DNA of 64,000 bases from Nannochloropsis oceanica (Eukaryota; Sar; Eustigmatophyceae; Eustigmatales; Monodopsidaceae). The position numbers and the translations under genes are program-made. The notes under the pieces are model-generated. The model was not told where the DNA came from and did no database searches. It saw only the letters and a list, made by a program, of their open reading frames with translations. The stretch covers positions 868,001 through 932,000 of the forward strand of contig CP038134.1 in the NCBI GenBank assembly GCA_004519485.1. The letters are read 5' to 3'. Within the stretch, counting starts at the first letter, position 1. The number at the start of each line of letters is the position of its first letter. Below are positions 30,726-41,445 of this stretch, piece by piece.

Positions 30726-32410
30726 GGGTGGGTGTGTATGTGTGTATGTGTGTGGGTGTGTGTGGGTAGGTGTGTGGATGTGTGTGTGTGTGTGGTTGTG
30801 GGTGTATGTGGGTGTATGTGGGTGTGGGTGTGTGGGTGTGTGGGTGGGTGTATGTGGGTGTATATGTGTGTGGGTGTGCATGTGGGTGTGGGTGTGGGTG
30901 TGGGTGTGGGTGGGTGTGTACCGACGCAAGAGACACGTGATCACGTACCCCCGGATAAAGAGAAACGGAGTAGCCGTCCGTAAGCGCCCGTGCTGCGGAT
31001 GCCCTGCCTGCATCTACCCCCCCCAGCAAGATCGACACCTCGCTAGGACGAGGAGGGAGGGAGGGAGGAAGGGGCGGAGGAAGGGACGGGCGGGTTAAGC
31101 GAATTCCTCGGACTGAGACGAGCCGGAGACAAGACGGCAGGGAGGGAGGGACAGAGGGAGGACGTACCTACCGAATAGGTGGAATCCAAAATAGAGGACT
31201 TGCAGCCAGCGTCTTAAAATGTATACCCGGAAAGAGCTTCTCCCACAGACCCCCATAGATGGCAAACCGGGACAACAGCAAGATCCCGTGGCTTGGTTAG
31301 GAAGGAAGGGAGGAAGGAAGGGAGGGAGGGAGGGAGGGAGGGAGGGAGGGATGTGTAAATAATAGTAACAGATCCGAGTGTGTTTGTATCCAGCAGGCAG
31401 GGAGGGAGGGAGGGAAGAAGGGAAGGAGGGACGGATAAGTGTCACACGCACGGGTGCCAACCAAAGATGTATTGTTCGTCCGGGCTTAGCTCAACCTCTC
31501 TCTCCACCTGGAGAGCAAGGGTCCGCTGCACACACCGCCAGAAGGGGCGGCGCATGAATCCTTTGAACGGCCATCCCCCCAAGCGCTGCAAAGGAATGAA
31601 GTAGGAAGGCGCGTAGATGGCAGCGAGGAAATACGGCCATCGGTGACCGTGCTTGACGAGGTAGATGAAGAGGAACACGAGGGAGTAGAAGACTTGAATG
31701 TAGTGCACCTGCGAGGAAGGTAAGGAAGATATGAGGGAGGGAGGGAGGATGGGTGAGTGGCCACGAAAATGAAGACGTGTGTCCTAAATACAAGGTGCAA
31801 AAGCGAAAAGTGATGGAAGCGTCCTCAAAGCAAACGTACATACCAAGAGAAAAGTGATGATAAAGTCCACGAATTGCATCGTTGGGTGCGCCGGTGTCGA
31901 GAAATCAATCCCAGCAGGCCCTGTCTCAGGAGGAGACGGTGTCTTGTCCTCGCCGGTCAAGAAGGAAAGGGACGTGCCTTTAGAAAACGAAGTCATAGAA
32001 GACAGTAGGAGATTACCAACGCTTCCACTGCGTTTTCGTCCACCTTCTGCCTCCTTACACTGCGCCCCATCACCATCCTGCCCGTATTGCTTCTTCACAG
32101 ATCGGTCGGCGAATGGAGCTGTCAGGGCGCCTGCTGCTGCATCCTCCAGTGTTCCTGCTGCTACTGCAGCAGTGGCGGAATTTTTATCTGCCTTGCTTAT
32201 GCTAGGTAGTGATAATAGTGCGACGGTGGGCAATGACGGGTCCCCAATCTCTTTGATGCCGCTTGTCGCGGCTTTGGACGTGGCGGAAGCGGGCGGCTCG
32301 ATTTCGGAAGAGAGGATTAACATGGCCTTATTGCCTTCCGATAAAGATAAGCAGCGGCTGCTAGTGCTGTTGCCCTCGCCTTTGCTTCTACGACGGAAGA
32401 GGTGAGCCAT
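29499..32410 (-). CDS. DGAT2: Type-2 diacylglycerol acyltransferase (DGAT2)
   Basis: Seven exons in order 32410-31844, 31708-31452, 31291-31172, 31042-30949, 30362-30139, 29939-29787 and 29547-29499, with consistent phases, give 487 aa. Junctions restore the catalytic [14 protein letters not shown] (HPHG box), [50 protein letters not shown] and [24 protein letters not shown], all DGAT2 landmarks, and the ending [16 protein letters not shown]2 makes triacylglycerol from diacylglycerol and acyl-CoA at the ER/lipid droplet. Hydrophobic segments (~[10 protein letters not shown] and [16 protein letters not shown]) precede the HPHG box. An unusual Ser/Ala-rich N-terminal extension of ~170 residues precedes them. 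Most introns carry (CCCT)n on the sense strand and one holds a ~380-bp TG/CA microsatellite. The ATG at 32410 is the first in-frame methionine. Confidence 0.9.
30105..30135. repeat. (CCCT)n at the donor end of a DGAT2 intron
   Basis: CCCTCCCTCCCTCCC on the plus strand is GGGAGGG on the sense strand, immediately after the GTACGG donor at 30138. Confidence 0.85.
30545..30925. repeat. ~380-bp TG/CA microsatellite with TATATA interruption
   Basis: GTGTGTG with interspersed GGGTG and GTATG variants fills the middle of a DGAT2 intron. A short ATATATATAT core lies near 30670-30682. Six-frame translations of it (Val/Cys or His/Thr runs) are not genes. Confidence 0.97.
31298..31350. repeat. (GGGA)n in a DGAT2 intron
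   Basis: GGAAGGGAGGGAGGGAGGG tract on the plus strand; on the sense strand it forms the polypyrimidine tract before the acceptor of the HPHG exon. Confidence 0.85.
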
Positions 32411-33242
32411 GGTTTTCAGGCCGCTGGCGTCAACCTGGATGCCCTGTGAAGTGTGTTTGAGAAGGAAGATCAGTGCCTTCGCCGGCAGAGGGAAGCGTTG
32501 CTTGCTTGCGCGGCAACGACTGTAATATTCTAGATATCTCTGTGTGTTTTTCAGCTGCCAACAGCATCCTTTGCCCCGTTGTTGCCGTGCCTGTCTGCGT
32601 CTGAACAAGGAAGAGTGCGATCATTGGGAGGGATCAGGCTTCGTTATGATGATTCCTCGGGCGAGGAACAACGAAATCACTGTCCTCTCGAACTCAGGGG
32701 AATGAGGAACACATGATACAAAATGGCCCCATCGACCCTGCGGCACGACGCCCAGGACATGTGAACATGCCGGGCTGCCGACGTGCTTGACTTGCGCGAG
32801 TTGGACATGGAGGTGGTTGCACGTGTCCGAATGATGGCGGTTTGCAACGGCCGAAGAACGGGTCATGTCGGGCATATGTGGCCACAAATCCAAGGCAAAG
32901 CGTAAAGGCGATAAGTATAACTTCTCAATCCTTGCGACTACCCACTCTGTGTATTATGATTGCCAAGTCACACTTTTTACGCCAGTAAACATACAAGTCA
33001 GCCGCAAATCAATTCAACCTCCTGTCTCCCATACAAAATAGATGTCATCGATCTTCGACCTTCCTTTCTTTCTTTTTTGTGGCAGTTCGCAGCATCACTT
33101 TTTTGGAAGCATTTCGTGGGCATGCTCAACGGCTTCTCCGATCACAACCCTCCACCCCACCGTCGTACAATCACAAACAAGCCTACCACCGAAAAATCGA
33201 GTCTTTGCCTTCTCTTTCCCTCCTTCCTTTTTATATTCCCAT
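32411..33242. other. Intergenic region DGAT2 / prohibitin-2
   Basis: The 832 bp between the DGAT2 start and the PHB2 stop (both minus) contains the DGAT2 promoter and 5' leader. No recognisable coding exon, RNA gene or repeat is seen. Confidence 0.45.
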
Positions 33243-34719
33243 CTACCGCCTCTTAGCCCCCTTCTCCTCATCCCCGGTGTACATGTTCAACAACAATGAG
33301 TCTGCCGAAAGGTACACCTTCTGTCCGGACGCCGACACTACATTCGCAATGTCCCTCGCCGCATCAATTTTGCGGAGCTTGATAAACGCAGGGTTCTCAC
33401 GGATGGCCTTCCCGACCAGGGCTGCAGATTGAGCCTCACCTTCGGCCTTAATGATGATAGCTTCCTTCTCCTGGTTCGCCTTCATCACCACATACTTGGC
33501 GCGTTCGGCCTCCTGTTGCGCTGTAGAGGGGGAGGGAGGGAAGGGAGGAAGAAGGGGATGAGAGAAGGATAATTGGTGATTGATTGAATACAGGTATGCA
33601 TTGAGGTGAAAGAATGAATGAGCAAAAAGCAGCAGTTAGTGATTTTCACGTAACTAAATGGTAGCCGGCCACGGGCGTCCTAACGTCCTTTCCCTCACTC
33701 CCTATCTGCTTCCCTCCCTCCCTCCTTCACACCCACGTACCGACTTGCTTCGCCTCCACGGCATTGGTATACTCCCTCGAGAAAGTCAAGTGCGTGATAG
33801 ATACATCGTCCAACACGATCCGGAACTCTTTCGCCCGCTTTTCCAACTGCAATCGAATTTGAGATGAGACCATCTCTCGCTTCGTTAGCAGCTCGGCGGC
33901 ATTGTACTTAGCAACCACTGCCTTTGACACCTCGTTGACGATCGAAGGCAGGACGCGCTCATCATAGTCCTTGCCAAGGGTACGAAAGATCCATCGGAGC
34001 TGGGAAGCGTCAGGCTTGGAGAGCACACGGATGGTGATGTTCACCATTTGCATGTCTGAAGGGATGGAAGTAGGGAGGGAGGGAGGAAGGGGTGGAGGAA
34101 AAGTCATCAACCACTGGAGGGGTCAAGCATTGTTCAAGCGCGAAAGCAAATGACATATCGGAGAGGGTCTCATTCTTACGTCTCTCTAGCTCGGCCTCCC
34201 TTCTGTCCCCATGTCCTTCCCTTACCTTTGCTGCCCGTCAAGGACTGAATCATCCGCGGCTTAGGTCTGATGTCATAAATCACGGGCATCTCAAACCAAG
34301 GGATCATGATGTGCATGCCCTCAATATAAACTTCCTCCTTCACACCCAGTAGTCTGTTGAACAACAGTGCACGGTGCCCACCCTCCACAGTGTAAAAACT
34401 GTTGTAGCCCGCGTACGCCACCACTCCCAACCCCAGTAAAGCCCCAATCGGCCCCGCCGGACTGATACCTGCCGGTCCTCCACTTCCACCACCGCCACCA
34501 CCTCCCCCACCCATGCCTGCCCCTGTTTTTTAATTGTCGGTTGTGTATAAGTGAGATTTTGCGATGCATAGCATACATTGTAAGCGATGAGGCCGCATCC
34601 CTTCCTCAGTCTTGTCCTCAGCCAGCATGCATCCATCCACTCACTCCACCCCATCCATAACACATACCCTTTGGAATCTTGCTGCCTAGGTTCTCCGCGA
34701 ACTTCTTCGCCGCGTTCAT
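33243..34719 (-). CDS. PHB2: Prohibitin-2, mitochondrial inner-membrane scaffold
   Basis: Four exons (34719-34668, 34522-34226, 34055-33741, 33520-33243) with consensus borders give 313 aa. The start [18 protein letters not shown] is followed by a Gly-rich stretch and a hydrophobic anchor ([21 protein letters not shown]), then [57 protein letters not shown], the coiled coil [37 protein letters not shown] and the C-terminal [13 protein letters not shown]. These are PHB2 rather than PHB1 features. PHB1/PHB2 rings organise the mitochondrial inner membrane and regulate m-AAA protease. The acceptor and donor ends of two introns carry complementary pyrimidine and purine tracts. Confidence 0.95.
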
Positions 34720-35783
34720 CGTCCCTGTGATGCAGTGTGTAGTTGGGTGGGACACGCGTGAGGTGGTAGAGGATACTAGGACTCGGTGGGTGTTGATTTG
34801 CGTTGCCCAGACGCGTGCACTTGTCGCACCCAGGAGCCACCCAGCGCGACTCAAGCAGGACTTTCACGTGTTGCGTGTTATCATGCAAGATGTGGGGCAT
34901 GGTTCAGATCAAGGCATCGCATTACAAAAAGGGCTTTGCACGAAGGACTGACTCCTCGTCGCACCATCATCAAAAGTCACGTCCGTGCCGAGCCGTCGGC
35001 AGGTGTGCAGGTAAAACCTCACTCTTAAATGATAACCCACTACCTCACAGGATCTCTGCATGCCGCTCGTGGTGGCTGACTGAGATCTATGCTCATCTAT
35101 CAGTTCAGTCGAAGGTACCAGGATTGCTAGCTAGGGCGCTCCAGGAGACGCGCCTGCTAGCTCATCCCCATTCTTTACTCGTACACAAAAGCTTATACTG
35201 GAGGATGGCAGGGTAGACTAGAAAGCCCCCGAACTCATATGGTAGGGACAACGTTGGTAGGAAAAATGTTGCATTATTACAAATACATGTCAAGAAATGT
35301 AAACCAAGCTAAATGCGTTCATCAAAACATGTGGAAACTCCCGCACGGCAAGTGGTTCTTCTTTGCTGTGGTCTGAGGCAAAACAGGACCCTTGCCATCC
35401 CTCCCTCCCTCAATCCAACCTCCACGATCTCAACCCCAGCGTAAGTCCAAGGACAGGAAAAGTCGTGCTTCCTCATTACTTCTCTTTTCTCTGGCTTCTC
35501 CTCTTAAGGGACGGTCGTTTCGATTGTATTATCTGTGGTTACTCTTGCGACTGCCTACCTAGCTTCTTTCATTTGGGGACCTGTCTGAGAGAGGACACAC
35601 ACACACACAACCGAACAATCACATAGTCAAACACAGACAAATAATAATTCATGCCTCATCCCTCTCTCGCTTTGGATCTTTTTCTTTTAATACATCAAGA
35701 TGGAACAAGAACATGTGTGGTAGGTGTGTGATGTGAGACAGCGCATGGATGCCTGTGCCTTCTCTCCTATGAAAAAAAAACGT
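34720..35783. other. Intergenic region PHB2 / LHCR
   Basis: About 1.06 kb lies between the PHB2 start and the LHCR stop, both on the minus strand. No coding exon is recognised. A CA-dinucleotide patch occurs near 35595-35610. Confidence 0.45.
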
Positions 35784-36524
35784 TTAGACGCCGTCCGGGA
35801 AGTAGTTTCCAGCCTTAGAAACAGCCTCGGGCACGTCGAACGAGCCGCCGAGCTGTTGGACGATCCCCTTGCCCGTCACCGACGCCTGGAGGAGGAGGCC
35901 GAGGATGCCCACCATGGCCAGTCGGCCATTCTTGATCTCCTGCAACTGCTTCTCGGCGTACTCCTCCTCCGAATAGTTGAAGCCAAACGGGTTCCAACGT
36001 CCCTCACCTTGGCCGAGGCCGAGGTCCCCTGCCTCCTTATCTCCACGAATGACGCGGTTGATGCGGAAAAGCTCAATGGCAGTGACGGTGGCCGCAATCT
36101 GCCAGAGGCCCGCGGACGGGACTGTGGTCAAGGCGCCCAGGGGGTTCACGTTTGCAAAGGCATCTACGCCCACATCCTCATTACCGGGCAAGTGGTAGAT
36201 GTTGGGGAAAACCCATCCGAGGGCGGCAAGCATGGCCACGCGGCCGTGGACGATCTCTGCCTCGCGGTACCACTTGAGGGAACGGCCAGAGCCGCCAATC
36301 AACCAAGGGCGGGGGGGATTGTTGGAGAAACCCACCGGGTCAAATCCAACATCACCGGCAAGGCTACCATCCAGGTTAGGGGGGCGCTTGTCGAAAGGCA
36401 GGGCGACGGAGAGGTCGTCGTCGGCGGCCATGCGCACAGAGCGGGAGGCACGGCGGGCCAGGGGCGCAGGGGCAATGAAGGCGCTCGCTACCGAGGCCAG
36501 GGACAAGAGGGCAATAACCTTCAT
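35784..36524 (-). CDS. Light-harvesting chlorophyll-binding protein, LHCR type, plastid
   Basis: A single 246-aa exon with ATG at 36524. The leader [21 protein letters not shown] is a signal peptide ending in the ASA-F motif that directs proteins across four-membrane red-derived plastids. The mature protein starts [27 protein letters not shown], typical of red-lineage (LHCR) antennae, then helix 1 [20 protein letters not shown] with the Glu/Arg chlorophyll and salt-bridge pair, a middle helix ([13 protein letters not shown]) and helix 3 [21 protein letters not shown]. It differs from the VCP (violaxanthin-chlorophyll protein) of eustigmatophytes and looks like a photosystem-I-type antenna, though that assignment is by motif only. 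It captures light and transfers energy to a photosystem in the thylakoid. Confidence 0.95.
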   Translation of the reverse strand: MKVIALLSLASVASAFIAPAPLARRASRSVRMAADDDLSVALPFDKRPPNLDGSLAGDVGFDPVGFSNNPPRPWLIGGSGRSLKWYREAEIVHGRVAMLAALGWVFPNIYHLPGNEDVGVDAFANVNPLGALTTVPSAGLWQIAATVTAIELFRINRVIRGDKEAGDLGLGQGEGRWNPFGFNYSEEEYAEKQLQEIKNGRLAMVGILGLLLQASVTGKGIVQQLGGSFDVPEAVSKAGNYFPDGV

Positions 36525-37968
36525 CTTTGTGTCTAAAGATAAAAGAATACTGTGGGGTTGTGTTTTGTGTTAGCGTGTAGGAGGAGGGTTAGGACAGTGA
36601 CCATGTGGAAGAAAGCATGCAGCTCTTCTTGGTTCTGCTTCTGCTTGCAGGATCAAGATTTCACCACGGTGCCGAGTTGCAGACAAGATCCATTGTTGTA
36701 CGGAGACGCGAAAGCTTCACCATCTGCCTGCACGTTTGTTAGAGTCTGTGCCGTAGATAGGTGCGAAGATGAAAGGCACAGGGTAAGCAGATCAAGGCAA
36801 GTTGAATGCCTTGGATTTGTGTCTGTTGGGTTTGCCTTCCCATGCCCACTTGTGGTCACGCGCGCGCCTCCACCGATTTGTTCGAGCAAGTGAAAACCAC
36901 ACTGGAGTCCAAAGACACACTTCTAGAGACTAGACGAATAAATATCGGCCTCCCCAGGTACCAAGGACACACGCTGGAATGGCTACAGGAATAGATTTCG
37001 ACTGCCCGAGCTCAACTGCTTCTTCTCGCCAGCCGCAGCCCAAGCCCGCCAATTTTTGCGTAATTTGGGGAATTGTGACCCCAAATTACAGTAACTCCTA
37101 TGTCCAAGACCCGTTCGGCCCATGCTTTTGTTCGTCTCGTCCCTATTTTTGCCCTTGCGTGGTTTTGGATGACGCCGCCCTAAATGTGCCCGGCTTCAAT
37201 TTTTATGTTTTCTGGTCCCATACCACCACACAGTCCATGTCCCTCGCCGCCGATGGCGCGTCAGACGAGTTGTTTTTCCTCCTTTGGGCCGAGAACGAGT
37301 GGCCCTCCTCCCGGCCGCGGCAAGAACGACACCATCACGCGCAGCATGCACCAGCATCGATACCCTGGTATTTACCTCATACTGTTGTGTACAAGGCATC
37401 GAGCCCGTGTGCTTGGTATTTTACCTCGGCCAAGACCAGCAATATCTTGAAAAAGAGCAAGCACAACGTGCTCAGTCGGCGCATCGAGGAGGAGTTTACC
37501 AAGCAAACCCTCGCAGGCGACATTGTTGCACATAACCCTCCAGAAGCAACGCATTGCCTGATGTGTGCTCAAATTTAAGGTGGATTCCCGCGGGCGCCTT
37601 TTTTTGGTGGTCTTCCTCCATCCGCTCCAAGACCCTATTCCCTTGCTTCCGTCTTGTGTCATCAGCCACCTCATCCCTCGTATATGTCACAACACTCAAA
37701 GATGCACCAGCGACAGGAACATGGACACGAGCAGTTACACCAGCGATTTTCTTGTCTCGGTCCTCCTCAGAGCAAGCTTTCCCGGCCCTTTCATGAGGAC
37801 AACGAAGCCCTCAGTCTAAGCTCCCAACTCGCCCTTCCCCTCGACATGCAGATCACCACTGCCGCCAGCCATCAGCATCACTCCCACCCTCCTTTCTCCT
37901 TCCCGCAACCTTCTTTTTCCCAAAAGTGCCCTTCCTGCGATGCGAAAACTGCGCCGGGATGATTTCAT
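36525..37968. other. Region upstream of LHCR, possibly including exons of an unknown plus-strand gene
   Basis: The first few hundred bases are the LHCR promoter side. From about 36979 the plus strand carries open stretches in different frames (36979-37578; 37565-37819; 37654-37962) with a codon composition less repetitive than shadow frames. I could not join them with convincing splice sites or recognise a family. They may be exons of the gene ending at 38355. Confidence 0.25.
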
Positions 37969-38355
37969 GTGATAACGTACGGCATGGTGGGACTGCTGCA
38001 CGAGAAAACCATAGCTCAAGCCCGAGCCGCCTGGCGGGCGCGGATAATAGAGGAGAAGCATAAATCGGAAAGGAAGGAAGATAATAAGGTAGAGGAAGAG
38101 GCGCCATTGTTACAGGCGCTTCTGTCCGAGATGAGGAATGGTACAGCGGGAGAGACCTATCGTCGATGCAAACACGATGCCATCTTCATGCAAAAGCGGG
38201 TAAAGATCTGTGAGGACTGCTTCTTAAAGCACGCGGAGGTGGCTTTTGAGCAGATTGTGCGGCAGGTTTGCAGCCAGCATCAGTCTCCGCAGCGTCCCAC
38301 TCGTTGGCGCGGGATGACCGGCAGCCTAAGGTGCGGCTTGTTTAGAGCGGGATGA
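37969..38355 (+). CDS. Unknown protein, probable last exon
   Basis: An open frame ending at 38355 encodes helical, charged sequence: EKTIAQARAAWRARIIEEKHKSE, then PLLQALLSEM, YRRCKHDAIFMQKRVKICEDCFLKHAEVAFEQI. It starts at a GTG with no ATG until 37984, so upstream exons are likely. A CxxxxxxxxxxxxxCxxC-like Cys pattern is present but not a recognised zinc motif. I do not recognise a family; coding nature is suggested by the coherent amphipathic helices only. Confidence 0.4.
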   Translation: MITYGMVGLLHEKTIAQARAAWRARIIEEKHKSERKEDNKVEEEAPLLQALLSEMRNGTAGETYRRCKHDAIFMQKRVKICEDCFLKHAEVAFEQIVRQVCSQHQSPQRPTRWRGMTGSLRCGLFRAG

Positions 38356-38817
38356 CAGCATCGTCCCGCGAAAACGCCAGTGGCCTGATGCCGGCAGCTT
38401 CCCCGTCATGCGGGGCGGGCTTATTTTGGTGCTGAAAATATGATAGAAGGAGATGTCCCAATGCCGGTGACAAGGCTCATAATGATGATTAAAACACCAA
38501 AAAAGTATAAAGAGCAAAAACCTTACATAACTTTCTGTATAGTCCGTAGCTACAGACAAGGAGGGCGGACGTGAAAGCAAGGGCTCGGGGGTGGGCGAGC
38601 TACAAACGACAGCAAAGCGACGGTGTTAAAAAGCAGAAAATGGAAAGAGACTAAAGAGTCGCTCAGAACTGAATATGAACAATTTTTTTCCTCTTTCTTT
38701 ACATTTTTGGTGTGGTTTTATGTGCATGTCTACAACCGTTCTTGTCCTCTTCCCTCTCGACCACTCTCCAACTCCCCCTCCGGTTCCCTTCTGCAGCCAC
38801 CATCACCTCATATCTAG
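38356..38817. other. Convergent intergenic region
   Basis: The 462-bp spacer before the ATG7 stop codon is AT-rich near 38480-38720. It has no recognised gene. Confidence 0.45.
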
Positions 38818-41445
38818 CTACACCACCATTGCTGGGTCAACAACTGCTTCATTCCCGTTGCCGTCACCTTTCCCACCATCAACATCCTCCTTCTTGCACC
38901 CCTCCTTTTCCTTACCTCCAAACTCATCATCAATCGCTATCCCACCCAAACCCCATTCGACCCCTTCAACCGCTCCTCCCACCTCTTCCTCCTCCTCATC
39001 CAGCCACAGCATGTCCATTGCATCAGCCTCCCTTCTCATCTGAGCCAAACCCGTCATCTCCTCTAAGACCCCCTGACCATTACACACCCTCACCACCAAC
39101 TCAGCCCCCTCCTTCCTGTAGGCCTCCACCACCACCGACGCGCACCCCGTACAATGCTCAAACGCCCTTGTCACTGGTAAAATCATCGTAAAGTGAGCCA
39201 AGAAACCACGAATTTGTTGCGGCAAAATTCCCAACGGTCTGTCGGGGTCGTCCTCAAACCTTCTCCCCAACTCTTCGCCTTGTTCGCCATCTGCGGGAGC
39301 ACGCAGCCTGAGGGGATGGTGGAGCAGAGCAACCATCAGCTCAACAGCAAGGGCAGAAGCAAGAGGAGCGAGTCCTGGACGGGTGACGGTGCATTGCTGG
39401 TCGAGAGTGCGGTCCTTTGTGGAGTCTTCGGGAGCCACGACGTCGTTACAAAAGTAACATCCAATTCGATCAAGATCCACCTTACTGCTGATGCTACTCC
39501 TGCTGCTACCGCTGTTGCTTGTTCGCCCTTTCCCTGAGGAAACAGGAGAGTGGAACAAGGACTGTGCGCCATGGCGCATGACCATGAAAGTATCAAAGCC
39601 CAAAGCCACATTCAACAACATTTTATCATGCACCGCGGCCAGAACCGTCGGCAACCACCGACTCTCCCTCGTATCCGTCAATAAAAATACAACATCGCAT
39701 TCTTGCACCAACCCATCCAATTTTTCGATATCCTTCCTGGCGTTTGCCTGATCTGCTTCACTCACCAACGGATGACCGGGCATAGGAATCGTCATCACAT
39801 GCCCCTCCACCAGCACTCCAGGGAAGATCCTCTTCAGAGCGGCAGCAGCAGCTGTGGCCTTGGGCTTCCCCCCGTCCAGGCAATCTGCGTATTCAAACAA
39901 CGATTGCCTTACAGGATTCGAAAGGGCTACTTTGCCATTGTCAATCAGGGTGATGTCTCTCACCCCCCACCCGAGTAGACCTCTCGCTACACTACATCCC
40001 AAGGTCCCTGCCCCTATGAGCAGACACTTCGTCTGCGCGAGCAGAGGAATATCAAGAGCAGGCAACAGGCGCCAACGCATTAATTTTAGATTCAAATCAA
40101 CGGATTGCTCCGCCAAACGAATGGGGTCCATCATTGAAGAGAGGTCGATACGTCGGGGCATGTATTTCCCTTTATTTACTTCCCAGCCTTTCGTAACCAG
40201 GGAGAATGGGGAGGAGTGGATAGCAGACGAAGAGAAGGAGGGGGAGGAGGAGGGGGAGGTGGTGGTGGAGGAGGAGGAAGGAGAAGACAGCGGTTGAAGG
40301 GCGGTGCGCAGCACAAAACTTTCGCCCATGGCCCGGGCGGCTTCGGCCGAGGAAAGACTGCTGCTGCTGCTGCTGGGGGCCGTAGCAAAGTCGGCCGGTG
40401 CCAGGCTCGTTACTCTGCCTCGGTAGCACAAAACCGTCGCTTCCTTCAACCTCCATCGATTGGCGAGGAGCAGCAGAAAATTTCGCAGAGGCCATCCAGG
40501 TGCCAAGGGGACCGTGCCAGGGTCAATGAACCCGAACATGACGTCCTGCCGCGTGCGTTGGTCCTCGTCCAGTTTCTCAAAAGCGTCACAAGAACAAATT
40601 TCCAAGGAGAGGGACGAGGATGCCTCATCTTGTGCTCGCGCAGGGCTAGCAGAAACGGTGAGTGAGCGGAAGATACAGAAGAAGGGAGGACAGGAAGGAT
40701 CACCCGTCTCCAGCAGGCGGCGTTGGCGGAAGGCCTGAAATCCATTGTGAAGGAGCAAGCACTCCGCATCCGAAAAGAAGGCGTTTCCTTTCCACCCTCC
40801 TCCGCCACTTCCACTATTACCAGATAATAAGATCGGTGGGCTCAAGTGCCTGAACGGTGGATTACTCACCACTACAGGAAATGCAAACCAATAAACAAAA
40901 GAATTCCGCTTAATATCAGCAAAGCACAAAATAGCAAATCGCGCCAAACGCCCCAGGTCCTTGAGCACGGCCGCCTCCACTCCTTCCTCCGTGATGTCGC
41001 CCCAAATATCTTGTCCCAATCTATCAAGCCAATCCTTCTTGTTGAACGCTCGAAAGGCTTCGTCCGTGTTGAAATTCTGCACTATGCCAGGGACGCGGCA
41101 TTCCTTCGCCAAGCTCAGCTGAGGTGGTAATGGTCCCCCTGCGTCTGCTCGCACCGCCGCCGCTGCCGATGAGGACGTCGATAAGGACTCGATGCCGACC
41201 GTGAGTCGGGCAGGGAGTGTGGTTGCAGGTGTGGGGGTGCGCGCCGGCGAGGAGGCGACGAGCGCGGCATATGTGCCTGTGATAGGTAAAGGCGTCTGGT
41301 CCAGGCCCAGCACGTCCACCTTTAGCTTGGCCAGCTCTTGCCAGAACGAGGCTTGAGCAGAACTGGAAAATGGCTGGAACATCACAACGGTGCCTGGGAA
41401 TGGCGGTTGCTGCTGCCGGGGCAGCTTACTAGGTAGGCTGGCCAT
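38818..41445 (-). CDS. ATG7: ATG7, E1-like autophagy-activating enzyme
   Basis: Single-exon 875-aa gene. The frame is open further upstream to 41712, but the ATG at 41445 (MASLPSKLP) sits just before the first homologous segment VVMFQPFSSSAQASFWQELAKLK, so I chose it. Conserved blocks run the full length: KKDWLDRLGQDIW, DPGTVPLAPGWPLRNFLLL, LSSMMDPIRLAEQSVDLNLKLMRWRL, the nucleotide-binding GAGTLGC (~residue 480), VRDITLIDNGKV, SNPVRQSLFEYADC, IPMPGHP, FLLTDTRESRWLP, CYFCNDVVAP and DRTLDQQC with the catalytic Cys (~684), then PHQIRGFL-like PQQIRGFL and CTGCASVVVEAY. ATG7 activates ATG8 and ATG12 and transfers them to ATG3 and ATG10. It is longer than human ATG7 (703 aa) because of Ser-rich inserts, for example around 40200-40290. 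Confidence 0.96.
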   Translation of the reverse strand: MASLPSKLPRQQQPPFPGTVVMFQPFSSSAQASFWQELAKLKVDVLGLDQTPLPITGTYAALVASSPARTPTPATTLPARLTVGIESLSTSSSAAAAVRADAGGPLPPQLSLAKECRVPGIVQNFNTDEAFRAFNKKDWLDRLGQDIWGDITEEGVEAAVLKDLGRLARFAILCFADIKRNSFVYWFAFPVVVSNPPFRHLSPPILLSGNSGSGGGGWKGNAFFSDAECLLLHNGFQAFRQRRLLETGDPSCPPFFCIFRSLTVSASPARAQDEASSSLSLEICSCDAFEKLDEDQRTRQDVMFGFIDPGTVPLAPGWPLRNFLLLLANRWRLKEATVLCYRGRVTSLAPADFATAPSSSSSSLSSAEAARAMGESFVLRTALQPLSSPSSSSTTTSPSSSPSFSSSAIHSSPFSLVTKGWEVNKGKYMPRRIDLSSMMDPIRLAEQSVDLNLKLMRWRLLPALDIPLLAQTKCLLIGAGTLGCSVARGLLGWGVRDITLIDNGKVALSNPVRQSLFEYADCLDGGKPKATAAAAALKRIFPGVLVEGHVMTIPMPGHPLVSEADQANARKDIEKLDGLVQECDVVFLLTDTRESRWLPTVLAAVHDKMLLNVALGFDTFMVMRHGAQSLFHSPVSSGKGRTSNSGSSRSSISSKVDLDRIGCYFCNDVVAPEDSTKDRTLDQQCTVTRPGLAPLASALAVELMVALLHHPLRLRAPADGEQGEELGRRFEDDPDRPLGILPQQIRGFLAHFTMILPVTRAFEHCTGCASVVVEAYRKEGAELVVRVCNGQGVLEEMTGLAQMRREADAMDMLWLDEEEEEVGGAVEGVEWGLGGIAIDDEFGGKEKEGCKKEDVDGGKGDGNGNEAVVDPAMVV

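Noticed and set aside
30514-31098. Overlapping frames of Val/Cys/Gly or His/Thr repeats on both strands
   Set aside because: They are translations of the TG/CA microsatellite inside a DGAT2 intron; flanking exons and splice phases explain the region.
29740-31360. GGGAGGG tracts as telomeric, CRISPR or G-quadruplex array elements
   Set aside because: They are simple tetranucleotide repeats scattered in introns and UTRs without spacer/repeat organisation; some might form quadruplexes but nothing distinguishes one site.
32411-32608. Upstream extension of DGAT2 exon 1
   Set aside because: The frame continues but the upstream initiation codon would be TTG; the first ATG is at 32410.
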